This document shows, in pieces, positions 46,247 through 54,100 of a DNA stretch of 64,000 nucleotides (position 1 is its first letter; every line of letters starts with the position of its first letter). Source of the DNA: Periplaneta americana (lineage: Eukaryota > Arthropoda > Insecta > Blattodea > Blattidae). The notes under the pieces are model-generated. The model was not told the DNA's origin. It saw only the letters and a list, made by a program, of their open reading frames with translations, and did not search any database. Made by a program: the position numbers and the translations under genes. The DNA is taken from positions 107,845,763 to 107,909,762 of the forward strand of contig NC_091119.1 of assembly GCF_040183065.1 (NCBI RefSeq), read 5' to 3'.

Positions 46247-49200
46247 TGTCTACACTTATTTATATGGTATTATTACATTAGCATTGTTTAATTACAAAAG
46301 AGACCCATGGGTCGAGCAACTTGAGCACCTAGTTGACTTTGGGTCTTGGCCAAAAAAGGTTAAGAGCCCCTGACATGATAGTGAGTTTACATTTGTTTAT
46401 CATACTCGGCTCTCCTAATAGTGCTGTATTTACTACTTTACCACGTGATGCAGCAGATGAGTAAGTGAGTAAATCAGGTGTTTGTTATAGACTTCCCTCT
46501 AGGGTATATGTGTAAACAATGGAGATCACTGCCCAAAATTGACAAAGCTTACTGTACTATCACTATTACTTTCACTAGTTTTATAAAAACCTTAAATTAA
46601 TTCCAATGGCAGTTACTGAAATGATATATTGTTATTAAACATATATAATAAACATCCATCAACATTTTCTACCCTACATAATTGTTTCGTGACTGCACCT
46701 TTTGTTCCAACCAGCATAATGGATGTAGTATCTAATTTGCTTGTCTTTCATCTCTGCCTCCAAGCATTTTGCCTCATAAATTAGGGGACCATGAAAACAG
46801 AGAACTTTCTCTCCTAAAACAAAAGAAGTTCAATAATATTATTCAGTATTATGAGCTATTCACAAGATACAGTGTGTTAGAACAGTCTATTTCCAGTAAG
46901 TATGGAAGACTGTGGTCATTTACATCCCAAGTAACATTGGTATGTGTGGGAGCTGTCTTGTCTACTCATCATCCATACAAGCTTCCACTTTTCCCTTCAG
47001 CTGATCGGGTATGTGGGACTAAATAAATTTGTAGTTGATAAGTGCTTGTGGACGAGTTTACTCTACTGTATAAGTTTGAGAGTGTAATTTGTAGCGAATT
47101 TTTTTATAATGTGGAACTGTTAATTCCTTTTCTTCAATATGCTATCTACAGAGTACAGACTTTATTATTCTAGTTTATTTTCCAAGATGGTGGAAACTAT
47201 GTGGAAAATGTAAAGCAACACTTTAGAGAACATCTTCCAAACTCAAAATTGTCACATCGCGACAATATCCATGATTTAATCAATCAATTTTGTAAAATCT
47301 GTTCAGTGCAAGATGTCGTGAGAAGTGGGAGGCCTCTAATTTTGAGAGTAGGAAATAAAACTTTTGAATATTTCTGGCAAGATCAGGATGGCTCATTAAT
47401 TAACTATTGTGAAGTTGAAGTTCTGGACAGACTTTTTCTACAGATGAAGCTTGATTTCATCTTTGCGGATATGTAAATTTCCCAAATGCACGCATTTGTT
47501 CATCTGAGAATCCTCATGACTGAAAGAAGAAGAAGAAGAAAAAAACATTGCTCCACACCCAAAAAATTAGAGCATGAATTGCAATATCAAAATCGCGAAT
47601 ATTGGGCAAATATTTTTTTACACTTCAGTAAATTCAGAGGTTCACGGATTTTGTTTTTCTTCATAGATCGCTAAACGAAACCAAAATTACAAAAATGCTT
47701 TCTTTCAACAAGACAATCTCATACATCGAATCGCTCTATGCAACTGTTGGAAGTAGTTTTTGCAGAAATGAACTTCTCAGACTTACTTTGACCACCACGA
47801 TCCCCGGACCTGACACCACTAGATTATTTTTCTGGGGATACAGCTAAATCGTCAGTGTATCACAGCAATCCACTAACAATTGAAGGGTTAAAACTCTGCC
47901 AAAAAAGTCATATAAATTCAATAACAAGTGAAACTTTAATCAAAATGTTCGAAAATAACTGTAAACGAGTCGCAATTTGTTTGCAACTATATGGTCAACA
48001 TTTTCAACGTCTTCTCTGAACTTGATAAGTGAAATGTTTGATATTTCATACATAGGCGCCGACTTTGGGGATGCTTTGCATTTTGAGCATCCTCAAAATA
48101 ATTACTGGGGGTGCTTATTATTTATACACAGAATTTTCTAAGTAATTGGTGGTTTGAATGTCAGTGATAAGGAACTGGAAGAAATTCTCTCATTTTATGG
48201 AGATGACTTGGACAAGAAGAGGTTACTTTTACACAGGGACATATTATTAAATATTGCAAGATCAAAACTGCACCACATCATAGATTTTCAGGCTATTTTT
48301 AATCTCCTTCGGAAAGAAGCTTTTCTTCGTAATATGCTACCAGAACTTGTTAAGTTCATGAGACTAGTTCTTACAATACCAGTGTCTACCTACACTGCTG
48401 AGCGATGATTGCCCTCTCTCTGTAGATTTAAATCCTACACTAGGTCTACCATGAATGAATGATGTAAGCTAGCTATCATTCTCACAGAGAAGAAGCTCCG
48501 CATTTAGATTTTGATGAAATAGCAAATGAGTTCATCACTATAAATGAATTTCGCAGACAGACATATGCTATAAAAACGTAATTCACAAAAGGACCACTCT
48601 TCTGTGGAACAACATGTTAAGATTTTATTAGTCCTCATGAAAATGGTGGTGTTGTTAATAATGAAATAATTATTGATTAAACAGACTATGAACAGAGTGC
48701 TTATGTTTATCAATTAACAATGTCGTTTGTTGTAATGAAGGACTTTCAACATAAATTACATTAAAACTTGAATGTGGTTTTCCGTTTCTGAGTAAGCACC
48801 TCCAATAAATTTTACAATGACTTCATACTCAATTAACTGACTTATTTATTTAGGATAATCATATCATTGTTGAGTCTCTTTCCTGAGTTTAAAAGGGATT
48901 TTAAAAAAACACATTACGGTTTACGAGATCTTACACAAAATACATTTTACAATGATTCTAATTGTGTCAGTTCAGTTCAAAATTGTCCCGCGCAAAGTAG
49001 GCAGTGCTGCCATCTGCTGTGTATAGTCGAATATCAGCTGCTTTCACTGCTATAGAGAGAGACTTTTCTACACCTCAGCACAATAGATGAAAAAAAAAGT
49101 TACTCCATGTGACAAACAGGGTTGCAAGAGTATATAATTAAATTAACCTCACATGTCATATATTCATCTTCGCTTCACCACTGAACACAGATGTTCTTGT

Positions 49201-52186
49201 GATTGTATGGAAATTTAGTGTTACCGGTACCAACTATACACTCACAATCCGCTAATATTCCACTACGATTTTAGATATTGAACAAATATTAGGGACTACG
49301 ATTTTCTGTTATAATTAACGTTGTTGGAAAATAAAGATGTGATTTATTATGTCTTATTTTTAATTTATATTTATATTTTTCTGCACTTCCTTCATACACA
49401 TACTATTTGACTTAACAAGTGTACAAGATTCGAACTCGGGAAATAATGTCCTCATTTGGTTCAAACTATCGATTTTTACTTTGATATTCTCATTATGTAT
49501 GCTAATTTTCACATTTTCCCTGCAATTTCTTTGGAGGACTACTGTTATTTATGTGGGTCCATTATAAATGTACAGGGCTCGAACTCGGCATATAATGCAC
49601 TCACTGGCCTTCAAAGTATGGAATTATACTTCGTGTCAATGACTCATTATAGGCCTATACTCTAATTTGACGTTTTTTTTTTAATTCTTTCATACTGATA
49701 TCTGTTTCAAAGAATTACATTTTTATGGGGCTCTAACTCAGGTAATAATGTCTGTTTGGCCAACAGTTCGTTTGCCATACGAGTTTCCGGAGCTGGACGC
49801 ATTGATCAATGTGAATCTGGTTAACCGTGTTACAACTTATTAGCTTCTCAAATACAAGATAGCAAACCTTTCTCTTATCGGTAAGAGTTGGCTATATACC
49901 TATATGAATTATCTCAAATTAAGAGCAGCTACCAGTCAACTAAACCTTATACAGAGTGGGCCAAAAATAGCCTTGCACCATTGATTTCACGTTTTTAGGC
50001 TAATTTTTCAAAACCAATATTCTATATCAATTTATCAATGTCGGTTTGGATTTTTATTGTGTTTTTTATGTTACAGGTAAATATCAACAATGGCAAACAA
50101 TTTAAATCAAGAGCAAAGAAGGTGGATACTAAAGCAGTATTGGAAGTATGAAAATGCAGAGCAGGTGTGAATAGCATGGCAAGAAGCTTTTAACACTTCC
50201 CCACCTTCACGCCAGACAATTTATCACATAAGAAATAAATTTGAAAACATAGGTTTGGTGGTTAATTTACCGAAATCTGATTGTCCTATGACTTTTATGA
50301 CTGAAGAAAATGAGATGAAAGTTGCTCTAACTTTTGTGAAAAGTCCAAAGAAGTCTACATGACGTGCTTCTGTAGAACTCTTCATACCAAGAACATCCTT
50401 ATGACGCCTAATGCATAAACTTTGTAAAACCATATCGTCCACAACTGGTGCATTATCTTTTGGAGGATGACCCCAATCGTTGATTGCAGTTCTGCAAACT
50501 GATGTGTGACCAAATCGATTTGGAGCTAGACCTTCTGGATAAGATCATCTGGTCAGATGAGGCTTCTTTCAAATTGCCAGGTCACGTGAATAGGCAGAAC
50601 TGAGTGTAGGCTACTGGGTTGTAACAATCCTCATGTTACCATGTAATCTTACTGTGTATCAAGTGTTATGAAAAAGTTTGAAGAATGTTGCAATGTTGAA
50701 GGAGGTCAATTTGAGCACTTACGAGATTAAACTGTGTGAAGTATAAATAAATATGCATAAACAGTATTGAACAAATATGATTGTAACAAAAACTGCAAAT
50801 GTAAGGCTACTTTGTATATCTGCCACAATGTGTCCACTATCATTCTTTTGAATTTTGAAAATCTCTTACATTTTCTTTTTTAACTTTATCAATTTACAGA
50901 CCTATTTGTGTCAGCATGTGAGGCGTATGTCTAGGACGAAAATCCCTCATGCAATGCTGCATTACTTACCTAGAGGCACGAGATCAACTGGACATCCAAT
51001 GAAGAGATGGGCTGAAAACTTTTGTGGACCGTAACAGCCCTTCTGACACTATAACCTGTATGGCTGATGATGATGATGATGATGATGATGACAGACCTAC
51101 TCTCAACATTAGCTACCTGGCTATTAGAAGAGTGATTTATGAGAGCAAATCTTTCTGCTTCATTTATCTGCCTTTGACAGTTCATTTATCAAATGTAACT
51201 AATATTCTTATAAAGATATAATTAGTAAAATCACATTATTAATTATGGGTGGCCGGTAGCTCAGTTGGTAGAGCAGCTGGCTACGGACTGAAAGGTCCGG
51301 GGTTCGATTCCAAGGTGGTGACAGGATTTTTTCTTGTTGCCAAACTTTCAGAACGGCCCCGAGGTTCACTCAGCCTCCTATAAAATTGAGTTCCGGGTCT
51401 TTCCCGGGGGTAAAAGGCGGTCAGAGCGTGGTGCCGACCACACCACCTCATTCTAGTGCCGAGGTCATGGAAAGCATGGGGCTCTACCTCCATGCCCCCC
51501 AAATGCCTTCATGGCATGTTACGGGGCTACCTTTACCTTTTTTTTACCTTTACATTATTAATTATTATTTTAATATGGTAGGCCTATTTCAATATTAATT
51601 TTACTTCAAAGCAAAATATATAGGACATGCTTGAGTTCTTATTATCTATATTAGTTTTCTCAGTAATTTAGCTAATTTCGAATTAAACTTGAATTTAGCT
51701 TAATGAAAAGAGGCAAATTTGACCAGCGCTCGCTGATCCAACTCATAATATATACCGTAACTATTAAATCAGTTATTTTAAACATATTGAAAATTTAGGC
51801 TAGTTCTATGTATTCTAGACCAGTGAACTGGAAAATAGCACCAACTAAATTTATTTGCAATATAGTTGCATGTACAACTATTAGACTAGCACTGATTTTT
51901 TTTTTCTTTGATCTTATAATTTCTATTCATGATTTCAAGTACCAGTACAGTTCATTCGTTATCTCGTGAAACCTACCTGCACATGAGGGGAAGAAAAAAT
52001 GAACTGGGAAGCTTCCCTCCCTTGCTACCCTTACACTTGTAACTAGATAGCAAACTAACCCCCCCCCCCCATATGGTTCTTACTATAAGCTATTATGCAT
52101 GCATGCATGCATTTGGTTTCATGAGAAAACGAATAACCTATATGAGCACTAGCTCATGGAAAACATGGAAGTTACACAATAAATAA

Positions 52187-52222
<36 letters not shown>

Positions 52223-53891
52223 TAAACATTTATGTTTGAAAATCAAATTAATAAAATGTTACCTAAATTTAAACACATGTCACTTGCCTAGAAACGGCAA
52301 TGATTAAATCACACTATTCAGATGTCGCTTGTTTATTTTATTGCACGAATTATATTTCTTATAGTTTCTCTTACCACAGACCCATACTACTAGTTCTCCA
52401 ATTCACCGCTGTAGAGTAATGGTTAGCATGTCTGGCCATGAAATGAGCGGGCCCAGGTTCAAATTGTGGTTGGGGTTTTTTCCCGGGTTTCCCCTCAACC
52501 AATTGAAGAAAAATTGCTGGGTAACTTTCGGCATTGGACCTCGGACTCATTTCACCATCATAAATTAACATATTATCATCAGTGCAACATGCTGTATTTG
52601 TACAAGAGTGCGGTCATTTGGTTACCTAATCATTCACAGAATAGGAATGGTAAGCACAATATGCCTCAGGCTGCAGTGCAAGTTTTCGGGTTCTTCCTCC
52701 GTACAAGAGAGAAAAAAACGGCTCTCCAACAAATCAATTTCAAAAACACAGGTATCACAATAGCACCCAAATGAAAGCATAAACGTTTCACACAATTACA
52801 GGGGATCTTAGAATCCCGTCTTTTTTATGTTTAAGAAGTTAATATTGCAGATTTTAGAAAAAAAAAATAGCAAAGTTGAAATTAGTAACATGAATTTTGG
52901 AAAAACTTTGCTAAATTTCGCTACACTTAGAACATTTCCGAGCATTGCCGCTACCCTAGATCATAGAATCTAGGCCATTACGTATATCAGACTCAAAATC
53001 CGCTAATATTGGGCACACTGGAAAGTTAATATCCATTACGTTAGGTTTTGCTAACCATTTATGTCTATTACTTATTACGTATTTTTCTAAATTACCAATG
53101 TTTCATTCGTTGTCTTTTGCCTACAGGCTTTTCTTTCTTGCTACGATTTTCTTTTATGTACTGTCTAGTTCATTATAGAACTGTTGTATTACACAAAAAT
53201 ATTTGCCCCTTTGTTAAGAATAAACTCTAATAAAGTATAGAAGTCCTTATTTTCTACAATTTTACTCATCGCCATCGCCTTTCTATATGGTAAACGGTAA
53301 AAACTTAACATTTGCAGCACTCACGACTAATCAACTTGGATTTACCGGTATGATAAGAGTCAACAAGGTTGAAGTACTACAGGCACCAGCAATCCTACTT
53401 ATTACTTTCCTGTCTAGAAACATGAAAGACCGTAACATTGTAGCATTTCTTACTTGATTTTTTTTTATCTTAATCTGTGCTTAGAACTACAACTGATCCA
53501 ATTGTGAATATTTAAATATTAAGAGCAGTAATGACTGACAAAAAGTATTAGGCTACATACACTCACTTTATTTGGGTATAAAAAAACTAGTAAGTTATCT
53601 GGCTATATTAATATGTACGCCTAGTTTTCAGAATGACAAAATTCACTCACCATTACAAGCTGAACTAAATGCACTATATCGTCCCATTAAATGCACATTT
53701 CAAAATTATGAACAGCACTGCCAGTGCTGTAGCGTATGATACACGACCAAATAACAGCACATTCTCTACAAAATAATGGTATCGTAATTCACCTTATACA
53801 AATTAATATATTGCACATATTACTCTACATATTCAGATTAAGAAAGTTACTAAATTACTATACCTTCTTGAAATTTAAATTTCGGTGGCAT
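26458..53891 (-). CDS. MRG15: MRG15 / mortality factor 4-like 1, ten coding exons
   Basis: Chromatin reader of NuA4/Tip60 acetyltransferase and Sin3/Rpd3 deacetylase complexes; its chromo-barrel binds H3 methylated at Lys36 and its MRG domain binds partner proteins in the nucleus. Ten exons total 978 nt (325 residues plus stop), close to the ~323-residue human isoform. Chromo-barrel: residues ~7-65, with cage residues Tyr22, Tyr42, Trp45 and Trp49 at the positions of the human cage. Linker with a basic RKKRGR stretch: ~80-147. MRG domain: ~150-320. Phases match at all nine junctions and all introns are GT-AG. Introns range from 87 bp to 7.2 kb and carry many transposons. It is the only clear host gene here. 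The symbol follows Drosophila; vertebrate MORF4L1. Confidence 0.96.
27166..27718. repeat. Inverted repeat ends, possible DNA element
   Basis: GGAACCCACCCAAAAT at 27166 and its inverse at 27703-27718 enclose about 520 bp without recognised coding sequence. Target duplications are not clear. In MRG15 intron 9. Confidence 0.4.
27846..28379 (+). pseudogene. Mariner transposase, C-terminal half
   Basis: A 177-codon open frame reads [51 protein letters not shown] (second catalytic Asp), [35 protein letters not shown] and [17 protein letters not shown]. It lacks the N-terminal DNA-binding half and the first catalytic Asp. With D34D spacing the third catalytic position is Asn (CNFD where CDFD is usual), so it could not cut DNA even if made. 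Sits antisense in MRG15 intron 9. Confidence 0.88.
28988..29216 (-). mobile_element. tRNA-derived SINE, family A (diverged)
   Basis: Matches 1297-1558 in inverse orientation with many substitutions: GGTTATTTTACGACACT tail, AGTTACCCAGCAGTTACT body, and a B-box strand TTTGAACCCGGGCC near 29157. Older copy than the one at 9711. Confidence 0.8.
29959..30094 (+). repeat. 63-bp minisatellite, left part (about 2 units)
   Basis: Unit CTAATAATATATCCCCTCAC, CAAACCCTACCTAACCTTG, TCACTGACAGTGGGCTACTT, GTAA. The array stops at the CTAATAAT that forms the hAT target duplication and resumes at 32923. Confidence 0.92.
30886..32609 (+). CDS. hAT transposase, two exons, apparently intact
   Basis: Exon 1 is 30886-30996 (37 codons, donor CAG|GTATGT); exon 2 is 31257-32609 (acceptor TTTTTAG). 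Spliced length is 487 codons without a stop. A BED-type zinc finger is rebuilt by the splice: FCKIC at residues 30-34 and H45/H49 in KKCHLKQH. Candidate catalytic residues are Asp153 (VSVDETSDP), Asp222 (FCTDAASY) and Glu450 ([12 protein letters not shown]); CLAHGLHRV and VVTRWRTWI fit the hAT CxxH and Trp landmarks. The product would bind the element ends and cut them. It is somewhat short for the superfamily, so a small deletion cannot be excluded. The exon structure is my inference. Confidence 0.88.
30997..31256 (+). other. Inferred intron of the hAT transposase
   Basis: Starts GTATGT and ends TTTTTAG, 260 bp, phase 0. Reading through the donor hits a stop within a few codons, while splicing restores the finger and joins the long frame. 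Confidence 0.8.
32923..33215 (+). repeat. 63-bp minisatellite, right part (about 4 units)
   Basis: Three near-identical units to about 33110, then two decayed units to 33215. The unit is 21 codons long, so a frame with [18 protein letters not shown] repeats without a stop; I treat this as a by-product. Confidence 0.92.
33735..33819 (-). CDS. MRG15: MRG15 coding exon 9
   Basis: 85 nt, phases 1 and 2. It encodes [20 protein letters not shown], then LTHIQDFL, a helical part of the MRG domain. Acceptor TTGCAG, donor GTGAGA. Confidence 0.96.
33820..34463 (-). other. MRG15 intron 8
   Basis: 644 bp, no repeat recognised. Confidence 0.9.
34464..34533 (-). CDS. MRG15: MRG15 coding exon 8
   Basis: 70 nt, begins in phase 0 and ends in phase 1. 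It encodes [19 protein letters not shown] of the MRG domain. Donor GTAAGT; separated from exon 7 by only 87 bp. Confidence 0.96.
34621..34723 (-). CDS. MRG15: MRG15 coding exon 7
   Basis: 103 nt. It encodes the family's best conserved block, [19 protein letters not shown], preceded by [13 protein letters not shown]. Acceptor TTTGCAG, donor GTGAGG. Confidence 0.97.
34932..35104. mobile_element. hAT-type MITE, 173 bp
   Basis: The ends CAGTGGTCGTCAGCAC and (inverse) CAGCAGTCATCAGCAC are flanked by 8-bp repeats GCCTTAGG (34924-34931) and GCCTAAGG (35105-35112), seven of eight matching. Non-coding. In MRG15 intron 6. Confidence 0.8.
35295..35590 (+). pseudogene. Possible pogo/Tigger transposase C-terminal relic
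   Basis: The broken frame [16 protein letters not shown], an acidic stretch, then [12 protein letters not shown] and IENLRHKK, resembles the acidic tail and last helix of CENP-B/pogo-type transposases. Several stops interrupt it. Weak, by pattern only. Confidence 0.25.
35600..37010. other. MRG15 intron 6 sequence, no recognised feature
   Basis: AT-rich; nothing recognised. Confidence 0.4.
37016..37150 (-). mobile_element. tRNA-derived SINE, family G
   Basis: On the minus strand, CTAGCTCAGTTGGTAGAGC (classical A box) is followed by CCCGGGTTTGATACCCGG (B box), then GGAACAATTTTTCCCTTG and TCACAGGGAGCTATACCTG. The body matches the palindrome at 46043-46190. Confidence 0.82.
37935..38026 (-). 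CDS. MRG15: MRG15 coding exon 6
   Basis: 92 nt, ends in phase 2. It encodes [18 protein letters not shown] and a polar loop [11 protein letters not shown] that varies between species. Acceptor GTTACAG, donor GTACGT. Confidence 0.95.
38657..39382. mobile_element. MITE-like element with ~105-bp terminal inverted repeats
   Basis: The left arm 38657-38765 (CAAGTACTGAAAAAATTGG, CTCAGCAATGAATAAATCTG, ACCTTGAAAGTTCATATGCT) is mirrored by 39270-39382 at about 85-90% identity. The middle has no recognised coding sequence. In MRG15 intron 5. Confidence 0.78.
39390..40300. other. MRG15 intron 5 sequence, no recognised feature
   Basis: AT-rich. A short near-duplicate (AACTGTAAA(A/G)ATTTAAAACA) occurs at about 39550 and 39620. 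Confidence 0.4.
40309..40410 (-). CDS. MRG15: MRG15 coding exon 5
   Basis: 102 nt, phase 0 at both ends. It encodes [11 protein letters not shown], then [18 protein letters not shown], the start of the MRG domain. Acceptor ATTGCAG, donor GTAAAA. Confidence 0.97.
40600..41000 (-). pseudogene. Tc1/mariner-type transposase relic
   Basis: The minus strand reads [39 protein letters not shown], then [20 protein letters not shown] and [15 protein letters not shown]. The pattern F-Q-Q-D-G-A-x-P-H ... P-R-S-P-D-L ... D-F-F-F-W of DDE transposases is visible, but both catalytic Asp positions are changed (QQH for [11 protein letters not shown] for SPDLxPLD). A SINE sits near 41017 just after it. Confidence 0.75.
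41017..41218 (+). mobile_element. tRNA-derived SINE, family B, head truncated
   Basis: Begins at the B box (GGGTTTGATTCCCCC) and continues GATTATCTGGTTGAGTTTTT and CCTCAGCCTCATCTTGCCAA, with the tail GTTGATACAGCGTCGTTAAA. The A box is missing. In MRG15 intron 4. Confidence 0.85.
41434..41662 (-). mobile_element. tRNA-derived SINE, family B
   Basis: Inverse orientation of the copy above, 216 bp away: tail strand TTTTTTAGTTGGTTATTTAA, body GATGAGCCCGAGGATTCG reversed, B box strand TGGAATCGAACCC near 41612. A 16-base A run interrupts the body. Confidence 0.87.
41849..42047 (-). CDS. MRG15: MRG15 coding exon 4 (linker)
   Basis: 199 nt. A Ser/Thr/Lys-rich linker ([39 protein letters not shown]) ends in the conserved [14 protein letters not shown], a probable nuclear localisation stretch. 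Acceptor TGTAAAG is weaker than the others but keeps the frame. Donor GTAAGC. Confidence 0.94.
42103..42972. mobile_element. Pogo/Tigger-like TIR element
   Basis: The ends CAGTAGAATTCCTCGTATC and (inverse) CAGTAAAATTCCTTGTATC are flanked by TA at 42101-42102 and 42973-42974; 870 bp, no transposase recognised. In MRG15 intron 3, only 55 bp from exon 4. Confidence 0.75.
43459..43994 (+). mobile_element. Mariner-like deletion derivative
   Basis: The ends CAGGATGGCCCAA and (inverse) CGGAGTGGCCCAA are flanked by TA at 43457-43458 and 43995-43996. Its 536 bp keep only the end of the transposase. In MRG15 intron 3, 43 bp from the donor of exon 3. Confidence 0.75.
43647..43943 (+). pseudogene. Mariner-like transposase C-terminus
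   Basis: Reads [20 protein letters not shown] (third catalytic Asp in LCD), then [19 protein letters not shown] and [15 protein letters not shown]. The N-terminal and middle parts are deleted, so no enzyme can be made. Confidence 0.78.
44038..44136 (-). CDS. MRG15: MRG15 coding exon 3
   Basis: 99 nt. It encodes [20 protein letters not shown], the end of the chromo-barrel including cage residue Trp49, then a helix into the linker. Acceptor TTTGCAG, donor GTAAGG. Confidence 0.97.
44640..44705 (+). repeat. Short direct repeat
   Basis: TTTTA(C/T)TGAGGACTCCA(A/T)TGGGGAG occurs twice, 36 bases apart, just before a LINE end. Confidence 0.7.
44706..44850 (+). pseudogene. LINE C-terminal end, degraded
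   Basis: Contains the DNA of the block seen at 10630-10760: GGGTCACTGGCTAAGAAGAA, GTTCGGGGCAGAAGAAGATA, TCAGATGATAA. Frameshifted relative to the NGRRVRGRRRY frame. Confidence 0.7.
44855..44935 (+). repeat. SINE family B head fragment
   Basis: GGCTTCGAATCCCGCTTCG (B box) followed by ACTGATTACCTGGTTTTTAC, then cut off. Confidence 0.55.
46043..46190. repeat. Palindrome made of two family G SINE bodies
   Basis: A minus-strand SINE body (GGAACAATTTTTCCCTCG, B box GGGTTCGATACCCGG strand at 46106-46120) is joined through a 17-base spacer to its inverse copy (46138-46188). The arms of about 48 bp are nearly perfect. The tRNA A-box half is lost on both sides. Confidence 0.88.
46207..46243. repeat. 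(AAT)n microsatellite
   Basis: About 12 AAT units. Confidence 0.95.
46699..46813 (-). CDS. MRG15: MRG15 coding exon 2 (chromo-barrel)
   Basis: 115 nt, phases 1 and 2. It encodes [16 protein letters not shown] and [12 protein letters not shown], with cage residues Tyr22, Tyr42 and Trp45. Acceptor TTTTAG, donor GTGCAG. Confidence 0.97.
47195..48020 (+). pseudogene. Tc1/mariner-type transposase, multiply broken
   Basis: The order of motifs is right for a whole enzyme: helix-turn-helix [20 protein letters not shown] and VRSGRP; then [20 protein letters not shown]; then [12 protein letters not shown] (second Asp) and [17 protein letters not shown] (third Asp), ending [20 protein letters not shown]. 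Many frameshifts and stops separate the pieces, and part of the catalytic core is missing. In MRG15 intron 1. Confidence 0.85.
48053..48580 (+). pseudogene. hAT (ZMYM/TTF-type) transposase relic
   Basis: Opens with GGCGCCGACTTTGGGGATGC, typical of the end of such elements, then encodes [23 protein letters not shown], a stop where SFS is expected, and [11 protein letters not shown]. This is the hAT C-terminal dimerisation region. The upstream transposase is gone. The right end near 48800 (GTAAGCACCTCC) may be the partner end. Confidence 0.72.
49952..50816 (+). mobile_element. Mariner-like element with large internal deletion
   Basis: The left end CAGAGTGGGCCAAAAATAGC, then CTTGCA, resembles the inverse of the right end (CAAAGTAGCCTTACA from about 50812). 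TA precedes the left end. Only the transposase start remains. Confidence 0.7.
50093..50420 (+). pseudogene. Mariner-like transposase N-terminus
   Basis: ATG at 50093 opens [20 protein letters not shown], a helix-turn-helix region, followed by a stop, then [36 protein letters not shown], another stop and [13 protein letters not shown]. The part with the catalytic triad is absent. Confidence 0.8.
50895..51060 (+). pseudogene. LINE C-terminal end with (GAT)n tail
   Basis: [20 protein letters not shown], then [17 protein letters not shown], is the HV-x-RM...GRPxxRW ending of insect LINEs. The repeat tail follows at 51063-51091. Confidence 0.72.
51063..51091. repeat. (GAT)n microsatellite
   Basis: About nine GAT units, probably the tail of the LINE fragment before it. 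Confidence 0.9.
51247..51555 (+). mobile_element. tRNA-derived SINE, family H
   Basis: The head GGTAGCTCAGTTGGTAGAGC (A box) and GGGGTTCGATTCC (B box) is the best preserved tRNA-like head in the window. The body contains CCGGGTCTTTCCCGGGGGTA and GCATGGGGCTCTACCTCCAT; the 3' end is CTACCTTTACC repeats with a T run. An acceptor stem cannot be folded, so it is not a tRNA gene. Confidence 0.85.
52190..52220. repeat. (AT)n microsatellite
   Basis: About 14 AT units after AAATAAATAAAT. Confidence 0.95.
52399..52575 (+). mobile_element. tRNA-derived SINE, family A, shortened
   Basis: CACCGCTGTAGAGTAATGGTTAG head, GGTTCAAATTGTGG diverged B box, then GCTGGGTAACTTTCGGCATT and TCGGACTCATTTCACC. The tail beyond is lost. 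Confidence 0.82.
53864..53891 (-). CDS. MRG15: MRG15 coding exon 1
   Basis: 28 nt from the ATG (complement of CAT at 53889-53891): MPPKFKFQE plus the first base of Gly10. Donor GTATAG. This start was chosen because the phase and the peptide (KFxEG before EKVLCFHG) fit the family exactly. The 5' UTR continues upstream and may be spliced further. Confidence 0.93.
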
Positions 53892-54100
53892 CTCGACAGT
53901 TACAATGTAGAGGTTATATAGCCTTTGTAACAAAAATTCACAAGTTCTCCACACCCAGTTATATGCAAAAAGAAGGAAGTAACTGTTTCAGTCGCAGAAC
54001 TATTCAGAAGTACTTTCACGAATCCATAAATTTCTCCATCATACACCCTTCACGAATATTTTGAAGTTATGTTTATGTAAATAAACTTATGTCTCAACGA
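53892..54100 (-). promoter_or_regulatory. Probable MRG15 5' UTR / promoter region
   Basis: Placed only by position before the ATG exon. No TATA box or clear initiator was identified, and a non-coding first exon further upstream is possible. Confidence 0.35.

Larger units (their letters stand above)
44137..46698 (-). other. MRG15 intron 2
   Basis: 2562 bp. Besides the repeats listed separately it holds a pogo-like single end (CAGTAGATTCTTCCTAATCC at 44935) without a partner, and a frame at 45332-45517 that I cannot assign. Confidence 0.8.
46814..53863 (-). other. MRG15 intron 1
   Basis: 7050 bp between the ATG exon and the chromo-barrel exon, filled with mariner and hAT relics, LINE and SINE pieces listed separately. 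The remaining parts, for example 48800-49940 and 52580-53860, show nothing recognised. Confidence 0.85.

Noticed and set aside
46769..47026. Plus-strand frame of 85 codons
   Set aside because: Partly antisense to MRG15 exon 2 (46769-46813), with no motif of its own.
51247..51320. tRNA gene
   Set aside because: A and B boxes are good, but the ends cannot form an acceptor stem and a SINE body follows directly.
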